Source: Phoronis australis (lineage: Eukaryota > Phoronida > Phoronidae). From it: a stretch of 33,743 bases of DNA. Shown here in pieces: positions 1 through 9,034 of the stretch. Position 1 is the stretch's first letter. Every line of letters begins with the position of its first letter. The position numbers and the translations under genes were made by a program. Below the pieces are notes generated by a model. That model made no database searches, was not told where the DNA came from, and saw only the letters and a program-made list of their open reading frames with translations. The stretch covers positions 377,401 to 411,143 of the forward strand of contig NMRA01000203.1 of NCBI GenBank assembly GCA_002633005.1. Direction: 5' to 3'.

Positions 1-314
1 GGTTGGAGCCCTCCGAGCCCTGCGCCTCCTGGGTGCGCGCATGCTTCTTGCATAAATCAATTTCAGTTAGTCAGTGCGTATTAGGCCTGCCAAAAGGTGA
101 AATAAAGTAGCGTGCAATTCGATGGTATGGAACGATTAGCTTCAGACCCAATCGTAAAATATTTATATCAAACAACTACATGTAGACGACAAAAACAATT
201 TGTTATAAGTCCATGACTACATTTTGGCTCCGATGCTGTTAAAATTGTCACCATAGTAAATTAAAGTTTCCCCGCAGTCCAATTCGAACCAATCGAAAAA
301 CAAAACATTCGCTG
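1..314. other. no gene seen
   Basis: AT-rich flank. I see no ORF, repeat or RNA gene here. It lies downstream of the - strand lysine-rich ORF and would hold its 3' UTR, but no clear AATAAA was found on that strand. Confidence 0.5.
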
Positions 315-947
315 TTAATTGTTTTGAACGCCTGCAATTTTGTTTTTCGTTTGAGGTTGGGGATCCAGTGGTGTAAGACCTTCTTTGTCACAATTTTTCT
401 CCTTGGCCTCAACTTCGCCGTGTGTTCCAGACATTACCGGTTTCCTCATCCTTTTCTGCCTCAGTGGAGGAAGATGACCGCGACCGTGGTATGTATGTGC
501 GTTACGCGGTCTCAACAAGTCGTTTTTAAGCAGAAAGGGTGCTTTCGTTGGGAGATTGACCGCGGAATTAGCCTCTATACACTGAGTCATCAACTCCGCG
601 GCTGGGGTCAACTGCGCGTGATGGTGCATCTCGATCCGAGGCTGGATTACATTATAATCTTTTCCTGGAGATTCTTCGGGTTCTAGATCAATAACCTCTA
701 TGACCGTACAACCGACGTTCTTTACTCTATTACGAAGTCTTTCTTGCTCGTCCCTTGGATGTATCACCTCTGTTGGTTTGTCCTTCTCCCAAGCTTTGCA
801 TTTGGCCTCAAGTTTGTCACATGCTTTCAGTTTTGACTTCTTTGTTCTTTTCTCGTGTTTTCGTTTAGTTAAGGCTATTCTCTTTTTATGGCCGCCGCTC
901 AATCGATCTTTTCCTTCCTCCCTGTTTTTCGCTAACGAATTCCCCAT
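315..947 (-). CDS. lysine-rich hypothetical protein, 210 aa
   Basis: I do not recognise this protein. It is the longest uninterrupted reading frame in the window. I start it at the ATG at 947 because the frame upstream of it has only non-ATG starts. The N-terminus reads MGNSLAKN, which fits the loose N-myristoylation pattern (Gly2, small residue at position 6). Residues about 10-60 are very rich in Lys, Arg and Glu (HKKR, KRKHEKRTKKSK) and could be a charged helix or nuclear signal. The rest is low in hydrophobic residues, with no membrane segment and no zinc or catalytic motif that I can name. It could be a single-exon gene, one exon of a larger gene, or chance: a 120-aa frame overlaps it on the other strand. 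No splice partner or poly(A) signal was found. Confidence 0.35.
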   Translation of the reverse strand: MGNSLAKNREEGKDRLSGGHKKRIALTKRKHEKRTKKSKLKACDKLEAKCKAWEKDKPTEVIHPRDEQERLRNRVKNVGCTVIEVIDLEPEESPGKDYNVIQPRIEMHHHAQLTPAAELMTQCIEANSAVNLPTKAPFLLKNDLLRPRNAHTYHGRGHLPPLRQKRMRKPVMSGTHGEVEAKEKNCDKEGLTPLDPQPQTKNKIAGVQNN

Positions 948-962
948 AACGACGATATTCAC

Positions 963-2543
963 TAATAATTGAAATGTTTCGTTATCTTTGGCAAGGCGAA
1001 AAACACAATAGAAGATTTTTTTTTTCAGAAATAAGCCACCAACTGCTGAACATCGCGCATTTGTTTATAATGAATGTTTCCCGTAGCGACACTAGTAATG
1101 TCATCGACAACCCTTTGACTGAGTGAGCGGGAAACAAGTTTGTCCCGTTATTTAAAGAGGCCTGGAACGCGAAAAAACAGACTAAATTGCAATATTCAAA
1201 GTGGCTCTGAAACAGAACTCAATCTGTTCACCAGATATCAAAACGTTTTTCTTTTAGTTTCAAATTTAAAAAAACGACATATCAACTGCTCGCCACTTCG
1301 TCGATTTTTCTACCACAAGGCAAAGCACGTCTCCTTATTTGGTATGGTAATACACAGACGTAGCATATTTCCTTATATGAAAAGTGTGACCTTTGCTTTT
1401 GATGTAAACAAAAATAAATGCGACTTCCAGCCAGTCTGATTAAGAGATAATTGATTTAAGTCCTAACTCTTTAAAGATAGTTATAATGTATCATAGTATT
1501 CTTTTTACCTAAACAACTTTCAAGAATGAATTGACTCACCGGAGACAGCCCAAGAGTTATTATCTCTACGGCGAAGGATGTTACAGCTGTGTCTCCGATG
1601 AGTTGCCAGCAGTCACTGGTGCGGTGCGCGGCTGCATACGCTCTGCGGCTGGGTTTAAGATCTTTCATAGGCCTAACTATACCCAATATTCTAAATTTTG
1701 TGCTTGGAATCATTTTTTAAAAATTTGCTTACTTCATTGGCTTGCCTCATACTGTGCTCACGACTTCTAATTCGGAGTGTGACCACACATGATATCCGTC
1801 TTATCAGTCAGTAGCTTGTCGAATGACTGTGAGCGCATGCGCACATTTATCATAAGTAGGAAGGAGATTAGAAACTCTGGTGTAACTATAGAGTTCTTCC
1901 TTTGCACGTATTTCTCAAATGATGAATAAGTGATTTTTTCTGGAAATTTCGTCACGGGGAAAGTGAATTACACGTGCTAGAAGCTGCGAGATGGTACTTT
2001 CGTCGCGAATTGTTTAAAAGATATTTTTGTCGAGTTTTCCGCCTTCCATGCCTCTTTAAAGTTTGTCGTTGAAACTGGATCAATTGACCAATTGCATCAT
2101 GTGGCACGTTTCTAATGAACGTGCAAATTTGTACTCGAATCATGCGGCGTGATTGGTTAATCTTAGGCTCTGGGTCCGATTTCAGTCTGAGATCAGAGAT
2201 TACATCCTATTGGATTGGCAACAATTTCAGACTGAGTAAAATTGTCAATGATTTTCCCAGGTGATAGCATTTATTGGTAAAACTTCTTTACCAAATTTCC
2301 AAACCTGACCATGCATGGTAATAGAATTATCTTTCCGAAACTAATACCAAGCAATTAGCATTTTGATCTACGTTATGAATGTTTTCGTTTCTGTAATTTA
2401 AAATTTAACGTGTAACCAAACCCACCTATTTCACCAGTTCATTGCCCGCGCTACATCACGACGCGTCAACAGTTTGTGACGTTTACATGTAATTTATCGA
2501 TTAAGTTTACTGGCGGATTTAACTAGACAAAAGCGTCGTTGAA
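963..2543. other. intergenic region upstream of the tetraspanin gene
   Basis: There are only short frames, mostly with non-ATG starts (for example 1140-1439, starting TTG), and none resembles a known protein. The stretch just before 2544 should hold the tetraspanin 5' UTR and promoter. I see no TATA box there, and an upstream non-coding exon cannot be excluded. Confidence 0.5.
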
Positions 2544-3124
2544 ATGCCTGTCCAAAACGCGTTTCAATGTCCCTTTTCTGAGAAGGGTCGTGAAATACTT
2601 GGAACAATAGCCGCCGTTATCAATGTGATATTAGTATTATCGGGTTGCGGAATTCTCATCGCTGGATGGTTCTACAACTATAAAATCGAGTCCAAGTTTG
2701 CTCTATTAGAAGGTTACAATGCTTATACGCTAGCGTTCATGCTGATGACGGAAGGAGCTTTTATGATGTTCATACATTCATTTGGTATGATCATAACATA
2801 CGACTGCAGGTCCTACGTAACACGGAAAAAGTTGAAGAACGCGCTGTTTCCTTTCGTTTTGATTAGCTTTTGTTTTGGATGGGTTTTATTTGTATCTTTC
2901 ATAATGTGTTTTGCTCACAAATCCGTCATAGAGAAAGCCTTCAACTTGAGCCTTACCAATGCACTGCACGCGTACAAACTAACGAACAGCATCGAAATCA
3001 AAGCCAGCGTGGATCGACTTCAAATGGAATACCATTGCTGTGGTGCGGCAGCCTATACGGATTGGTTCACTACTAGCTGGATTAGCACTAATTGGCTCAA
3101 TGTTTCAAATCCTAATGTTATCAA
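2544..3124 (+). CDS. tetraspanin exon 1
   Basis: Encodes residues 1-193 and two bases of codon 194: TM1 to TM3, the CCG motif and the first half of the large loop. The ATG has G at -3 (gaaATGc), a fair Kozak context. The donor is AA|GTAAGC at 3125; unspliced, the frame stops two codons later. The 581 coding bases equal the exon 1 coding length I recall for human PRPH2 (intron named c.582-1). Confidence 0.92.
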
Positions 3125-6100
3125 GTAAGCATTTAGGGTTGGGCCAAGCTGAAAACCGACCAAAATTATTAATCGTTTACCGTCAGCAGCCCCACCAGGC
3201 TAGACGAGAAAATCTTCTTAATCCAAGTTTCAAATAATTCATTTAAGGCGAATGCAGGCCACGTTTTTGTACTTTTGTGTCCCACAAGGTTCTGAAAAAT
3301 GACATAAAAAACCGAAATTTTCATAGATACCAGTGCCCAGTTGCACGAAACAGTATCTGCATCTTCTGCATGTTTGCGGACTTGAGAAAACAATGATTGT
3401 CTTCCTTTTTCTGGTTTAGTTTCACTACTAACCACTTTTTGTATTTGATGCAAATCGAGGCTGACCTCAACGTGGAATTCTCAATTTTCTTGAAAGCGAT
3501 TGGAATCTTTTCATGCAACGCCCTTAACTTAAGGACCTTATATATATGTATTTTCATTGAACTTAGACCAGTTTTCAGTTGTATTATTAGAAAATGACAC
3601 GTGTCAACTGAGGAGCTTATAATAAAGTATTACATCTGTGAGTAAAAAACGACACAAATACGCAAAAGATGTGGGGAACTTGGTTGAGTCCCTATTTGAA
3701 ACTGTTTCGTGTATCCGGGCACTGGAGTCCCAATGGTCCTTCTTCCCTCATCAGTAACCCTTTTACCGTAAACTTTCTTTCAGGAGACTCAAGCAAGGAG
3801 AATTCTTTGTTGACGATGTTCCGTTCAGTTGTTGTGATATTGGCGTAGTAAAACCTTGTATACACCATGGCTTGACTGACAAAACCCGACACCGTCACTA
3901 CGCCGGCCTATCAATTTACGAAGAAGGCTGCACCTCTGTTTTCCTGGACTATGCGATGACCAACCTCCTCATTCCCCTCGGTATTTCCATGTTGGTAGCG
4001 TGGTTGTTAGAAGTGAGTCGTTTATTAAGCTTTCATTCTTCCACCAACTAATACATGCAGATTGAACTTTGATATTCACTATCCTATGCGACAACCTGTG
4101 TTGTGACGGCAAAATGTCAGGAAAACAAGCAGATCTTTCCCATCATGTAGTGGGCAGGCCGAGCGATCAGATGTTTTATGCAATTCGTTCCTGGCTTGTT
4201 TCCATATCAACTATATTCAACACCGGTGATATTAAAGTTGAAACTGGTCTGTTGGATTACTTCTTTGATTTTCTAGATATCCAGAGACCTGTCGTCTCCT
4301 TGGATGGAATGTTAACTGTGATGAATCGCAGGAACTCTGGTCACTTTTGATCTTGAAACTGTTTCTATTCTCTCATTCTAGGATGAAGATAATTTAAGTC
4401 TGACTGTGGGGCTGTGATATAAATAGCCTCCTGCACACCTCTCTCGAACCATTTCTCTGCACAGGATCTCTACATTTCCATTGCTGAACTCATGATTATG
4501 TTCATGCAGATGATTATAGACAGCTGATGAGACTCCTTCCCACGCAGCCGTTTTTTGGTTGGTTGCTTTGCCTCACCCACGTAAAACTCCTCACACTGTT
4601 CTCCTTCACAGTGAATAACATAGACACCCCTTTCACGTACGGGAAAGCAATCACAGTTTTAGGACGCTCACGAATGTTGCGCTCACCGGTACTGTCCTGT
4701 CTCCTGGTTACCCTAGAGATGGACCCTAGTGTTGCTACGCAAAATGGTCCATCTGTAGGACCACCAGGAGACAGGAAAGAACCGGTGAGCGCAAGATCTG
4801 TAAGAGTCCTAAAACTGAGGCTGCTTTCCCGTACAGTGGAAGGGATTTATCAAAATACAACGAATGTGGCATCAATTTAATATCAGAGTGGCACATAAAT
4901 CAGTTAAAACCCTGAAACAACTCATGGTGCACCCTGAAGAAAAGCAGAAAAAGGATTGTATTAGTGGGGTCGTCTATGGTATTCACTGCGAAGGAGCCCA
5001 ATGTGAGGACTTTTATGTGGTCGAGACTGAACAACGGCTCAAGAAACGTGTGGATCAACATAGACGGACTGTTGGGGAAGGAATCTCATCAACTGTGTAT
5101 AATCATCTGCATGAACATACTCAGTGCAGGGAAATGCACTGGTTTGAAAGAGGTGTGCAGGAGACTATTTATATCACAGCAGTAAACTAGGTAGCGCGAG
5201 ATTATGTTCATCCTGGAACGAGAGTATAGAGGCAGTTTCGAGATAACACGTGACCATAGTTCCCGCGATTCATCACAGTCAACATCCGCCCATCCAAGGA
5301 GGTGAGAGGTCTCCGAAGATCCAGGAATTCAAAAAAGACAAAAAAATTGAACACGAATTGACCAGTATAGTTGGCTCTGCTGCTCACATCGTCACTGACA
5401 GGGCAAAAATCGTGCTCTCTTCTGTAGCACTGTATAGGAACACATAAAACTCGCTGCCGTAATTTCGTAAATTTTACGGTGGCTGTAAAAGGACGGCACT
5501 GCAACTTTTTTCTCCGTTGCTAACTCTAGAATTACTATCTCTATGGATAGACTTACTTATCTCTATCAACAGTCTTACTATCTCTATCGATAGATTTACT
5601 AAGTAAACTCTATCGATAGACTTTCTTATTCTATCGATAGACTTAATAACTCTCTCGATAGACTTAATAACTCTGTCGATAGACTTAGTAACTCTATCGC
5701 TAGAGTAACGATATCGAGGTTGCTACCTCGGTTTCAAATTAAAAATGGAGGACGGAAACAAGCACGTTGTCAATTTATTCAAGCTAAGACTGACTCAAAA
5801 TGAAATAATCATGTACACTTGCGTCGTTTTGAAGTGTCACTAATCACAAGGCAATTGTGACGTGTTTTTGACGACACATAGACTTCGACATCCGCCGTAA
5901 AAATATGACTGACTTTTATGAAGTGATTCGTTTTGTTGAAGAACAAGTCGTAGGTTCAGGTTAGATGCATGGTTACAGATTCGTGCATCAGAAGTGCGTA
6001 GCAAATGGTTTAACTGTACCATGAGAGACAATTTGGCGGTTATTGTCATTGATCCTTCTTGAGTTGAAGCCAGACATAAACGGCTAGTTCGGAGGAGGTA

Positions 6101-8937
6101 TGGAGTCCGCGGTGCGAATGCCGTTGGTCTCCCGAGATAATTAAGTCAGGATCTCGAGATCCTGGAAGAATTAAAAAAGAAACGTGCAATGTCATCTTTG
6201 GGCCACCGTAGAGTAGGCATTCCAGGGCTAGAGTTCTATTGTTAAACGCGAGGCTTTATTATGCGCCCACATATTTATATGTAGACTCATTATGCCGTCA
6301 TTTCCGTCCGTCCGTCAGTCCGTCCGTCCGGCGTCCGCCTGCTCTATCTCCAAAACTCTTTGATGCATGTTCATGAATTTTTGCACATATGTTCCTTTTA
6401 TGGATGGGACGGCATCAGCGAACTTTCGGACGGATCCGACTACCGGTGGCAATTTTAATTTTTACGTTTACCTCTGTATCTTCGAAGCTCCTCGACGTAT
6501 TTTCATACAAGTTGACGCTATCCGCCTGTAGTTTGTGCCACCTAGTGGCCATTTTTGTTGTTTTCGAGTCTGTTTTTGTTTGGCGTCCACCTCTCTATCA
6601 ACCAAACCGCTCTAAGGATGATTGTGAAAATTGGCATGTATGTTCTTACTGTGAAGAGGACGGCTGACGCTGATTTTCCGACGACTTCGGCTACTGTGGC
6701 TCTTTCAATTAAAAAAGCGATGGCATGTTCCCGTTTTCAGATGGATTAGTCGTTGGGCCACCTAGAGGCCATTTAAACAACCCTAGAAGATTACCTTTTG
6801 CGGTGCATTCGGGGGCGCATTTAAACGCTCCGCGTTGCTCGTGTGTATGTATGCGCTGTCTTGTGAAGAGCTCGGATTGCAGTGGCAGACTGCTGTTTTG
6901 ATTGAGTGTACTCTTGACAACCACAATTGCAACAACCGTATGCGGCAAGCACGGATGAACATTTCAATTTTAAAACGCTTTTTAAGTTTCTGTAGGTTCA
7001 AATCTTTTTGATATACTTTTGAGTATAAGTGTTAAAACACACTTTGTTCTAGTGACGTGATCTTTTTGACTAAAGTGATTGAAGGAGAAAGAAACAAAAT
7101 ATAGAAAAACGCGATATCTGTAGTTGTCTACGAATTTCGGTTTATAATTTGATACCATTTGCTAAAGAAACGAAAAGTGTTGGGACCTTCTCTCGTGCCA
7201 TTGACGGTAATGAATTCCTTTGCTGGAACTACTTTAGGTGGCCGAGTTTTGTCTTTCACGATATCTTCAAACTTCCATCGACAACCTTTGGCACTACTCT
7301 CCTGGTAACCCCTGCGGTGTATCACCAGGATATTTAGTAAAATACTTGGTGAGCACTATGGAGCTGTTGGCCAGCACAGCTCCACCTGGTTTCCAAGAAC
7401 CTCTTTCAAGCACCAACGGTAAGCAATTGTTTAAAAGATTGTGTTCGAAGCTTTTTCTTTGGCCAACATTTCTTCTTGATCACGTAACCACAAAGCATCT
7501 TTTGCAGCGAATGGCCATACAAAGACAAATGGTAAAAGACAAAATGATGCGATCTACTGATGTAACGTTCACTAGCTTTATGAATTTCGATTTAAAACGC
7601 CAGCGTTCCCTTCTGTTTTCATTGTTCGTAAAAAGGAGCAGTCATTTTTTCAAATAGAGACAGTTTTGAAAACAATCTCTCATTCTATTTATTGCAATAT
7701 ACTTTGGATATGCAGTGGCGTAACCAGCTGCATGTATGGTACACAATGGAAATACAGTAAATTCAGAGGCAAAATTGTCCCGTCACAAAGACAGATGAAC
7801 GCAAAGTGATCGTGAGACAACTACGTTAACATTTGAGTATTTGTTACTCTAACGCCTCAGCGAGCCTAAGCCAGACTGTGACTAACCCGTTTTAATCGAT
7901 TCGCAAATTAATGTTCGTGGCTTAGCCTGGATGCTGAGGAAAACCTATTAGCTAATTTTTCTTATAATTCATTGATTTTAAAAATCCAACTACGGTTCCC
8001 ATTTACTTTTCAATTTTAATTTGGTCATTGACCTTACTTATTTTTCGTTTTTTTACTTTAAAACGCGTACGCTAAACAGGCGTGTTGGTTACGACCGCAC
8101 TTATCTCATCCAACACGTTCAGCCAACCCCATGAATAGCGACTAGCTCACTTCAGTACCTGGCGGCGACATCAAGCCCTTGGTGTGCAGATTTAGTCGGA
8201 TACTCTGAGGTAAAAACTGCACACTTTCTCGCCCACTCGTGTGCAAAACCTCTCAGCGAAAGATTTGCCTAATTATACTAAAGCCTACTTTGACGTCATG
8301 TAATAGTCCAAATGTGTTACTCATGTTTCTGACTTAGCGGACTGCAAGAAATTTCCAAACGCGCTCCAATCATTTCAGCATAGAAAACGGTAATAGAGCT
8401 GATAAGGCAAAACCATCTTCAGAAAGCTTTGACCGATGGAAACCTAGCTAAACAGTATTGGTCTGTAATTTCTCAGTCGCACATGGAGTTGGTCTGAATA
8501 TATTGCCTTTGTCAAATTACGTGTCTACATTGAACTGCATTTAACCATTAGACTTTCGTTTCAGAAATGAAAAATGATAACTGATGTCATGTCAAGTTAA
8601 TTCTGAAATCGTGTGACTTGCTTCAGCTACAAATTGTTTTTCAGCTTCTGAAACGAGTTTGCAGCAACCGGTATCAGGCAACTACAGGACTAGCTACTCT
8701 GTGGTGGACCCTTCTACTGACGACGAATTCCCCAGTAGACCCTCTAGTTTTTCAATGACGGAAGCAGAGACCACAGCAAAAGAATCCAAGACAATGAAAC
8801 GCAACGACAAAAAGAAAGAAAAGGAAACGCGAAAGAAGTCCCGAAAGTCTAAGAGTGTGTTAAAAACGAAGTCAAAAAAACGCAAAAAATCGGGGTGGAT
8901 TTCATTTATTTTCGGTAAAAGGAAGAAAAAGGGCTAA
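2544..8937 (+). CDS. peripherin-2/ROM1-like tetraspanin, whole gene, four exons
   Basis: Join 2544-3124, 3784-4012, 7238-7418 and 8645-8937: 1284 nt, 427 aa, in frame throughout with GT-AG introns. It is a four-pass membrane protein. TM segments lie at about 20-43, 60-85, 101-124 and 250-269, with a large second extracellular loop between TM3 and TM4. The loop has the tetraspanin CCG at 165-167 and the peripherin signatures DWF (173-175), PFSCC (207-211), KPC (217-219) and GC (242-243), then WLLE at the end of TM4. Vertebrate PRPH2 and ROM1 shape photoreceptor disc rims as oligomers; the role in an invertebrate is unknown. Sequons are at N134 (NLS) and N186 (NVS). The cytoplasmic tail of about 157 aa ends in a strongly basic stretch unlike vertebrate PRPH2. 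Family assignment is firm; orthology to PRPH2 rather than to a sister group needs a tree. Confidence 0.92.
3125..3783 (+). other. tetraspanin intron 1
   Basis: A 659-bp GT-AG intron. The short frames inside it do not resemble any protein. No repeat was noted. Confidence 0.8.
3784..4012 (+). CDS. tetraspanin exon 2
   Basis: The acceptor is TTTCTTTCAG at 3774-3783. The first G completes Lys194, then residues 195-270 follow without a stop. It carries VDDVPFSCC, KPC and EEGC, the remaining four loop cysteines, and TM4 ending WLLE. The donor is GAA|GTGAGT, phase 0, the same phase as PRPH2 intron 2 (known from the c.828+3 variant). Confidence 0.93.
4235..4725 (-). pseudogene. Penelope-like element GIY-YIG fragment, left inverted arm
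   Basis: Read on the - strand, this is a decayed copy of the C-terminal GIY-YIG endonuclease region of a Penelope-like retroelement. Recognisable pieces are VIHCEGEQCEEFYVGEA, KKRL, WFERGVQEAIYI and the 3' tail beyond. It is the reverse complement of the right arm at 4746-5365. It lacks about 115 bases present there, a deletion just after the GGGAAAGC block. It lies in intron 2, antisense to the host gene. Frame breaks show it is dead. Confidence 0.65.
4746..5365 (+). pseudogene. Penelope-like element GIY-YIG fragment, right inverted arm
   Basis: The frame at 4864-5190 gives 108 aa with the Penelope C-terminal pattern: VAHKSVKTLKQLMVHPEE, then GVVYGIHC, FYVVETEQRL, KKRVDQHRR and WFERGVQETIYI. 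GIY-YIG nucleases nick DNA for element insertion. Here the YIG-equivalent triplet reads YVV (the left arm has YVG), so the conserved glycine is lost. The 3' tail contains GATTCATCACAG and CATCCAAGGAG, shared with the left arm. No reverse transcriptase is present: a 5'-truncated relic. Confidence 0.7.
5522..5708. repeat. tandem array of about 23 bp with CTATCGATAG core
   Basis: About eight imperfect copies of CTCTATCGATAGACTTA with short spacers. Each good copy holds the self-complementary core CTATCGATAG. Several copies carry single changes in the core (CTATGGATAG, CTCTCGATAG, CTGTCGATAG). It lies in intron 2, just after the Penelope relic. Confidence 0.85.
6302..6330. repeat. GTCC microsatellite
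   Basis: Runs of GTCC (TCCGTCCGTC) with one interruption (CAGT). It borders the first unit of the 252-bp duplication. Confidence 0.8.
6331..6770. repeat. diverged tandem duplication, offset about 252 bp
   Basis: Unit 1 (6331-6550) and unit 2 (6583-6770) both start GCGTCC.CCT, share the order CTCTATC, GACGGC, TTTC.GACG, CTAC.G.GG and AATT, and both end GCCACCTAG(T/A)GGCCATTT. Identity is low, so the duplication is old. Unit 2 is about 30 bp shorter. Confidence 0.6.
7238..7418 (+). CDS. tetraspanin exon 3
   Basis: The acceptor is ACTTTAG at 7231-7237, and the exon opens in phase 0 with VAEFCLSRYLQTS, directly continuing WLLE from exon 2. It matches the segment after TM4 in peripherins (SxxxxLRYLHT-like) and then reads SPGYLVKYL. 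The donor is AACG|GTAAGC at 7419, leaving one base of codon 331. Confidence 0.87.
7419..8644 (+). other. tetraspanin intron 3
   Basis: A 1226-bp GT-AG intron in phase 1. Apart from the stem-loop at 7855-7939, I see nothing defined in it. Confidence 0.75.
7855..7939. repeat. inverted repeat / stem-loop in intron 3
   Basis: CCTCAGC..GCCTAAGCCA (7855-7873) pairs with TGGCTTAGCC..GCTGAGG (7918-7939), with a small asymmetric bulge and a loop of about 44 nt. It may be a small fold-back element. Confidence 0.6.
8645..8937 (+). CDS. tetraspanin exon 4, basic tail
   Basis: The acceptor is TTTTTCAG at 8637-8644. Bases CT complete codon 331 (Ala), then 96 residues run to TAA. The first part is Ser/Thr-rich and acidic (VVDPSTDDEF). 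Residues 376-427 are dominated by Lys and Arg, interrupted only by SGWISFIFG, and the protein ends KRKKKG. Phase agreement with exon 3 and the nearby poly(A) signal support it. The tail is not recognisably like the vertebrate tail, so the join is slightly less certain than the others. Confidence 0.8.
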
Positions 8938-9028
8938 GGCTCCAGCATATGTTGTAGGGTTGGTTTCGAGTTTGATAGGTGCTTTATTTTTATATTCGTC
9001 TTTATTTAATGATTCGTATAACATTTAT

Positions 9029-9034
9029 AATAAA
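9029..9034 (+). terminator. poly(A) signal of the tetraspanin gene
   Basis: Canonical AATAAA 92 bases after the stop codon at 8935-8937, in an AT-rich 3' UTR. A second AATAAA lies near 9294 and could give a longer 3' UTR. Confidence 0.65.

Noticed and set aside
324-686. 120-aa + strand ORF
   Set aside because: It is antisense to the longer - strand lysine-rich ORF and its composition looks like a shadow frame.
4527-4880. 117-aa + strand ORF
   Set aside because: It crosses the centre of the Penelope inverted pair and is antisense to the left copy.
6537-6550. CTCF-like consensus on the - strand (CCACTAGGTGGCAC), and a near match in the MITE TIR near 14400
   Set aside because: A degenerate consensus is easily met in repeats, and CTCF is reported to be absent from non-bilaterians. 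Without knowing the host, no claim is made.
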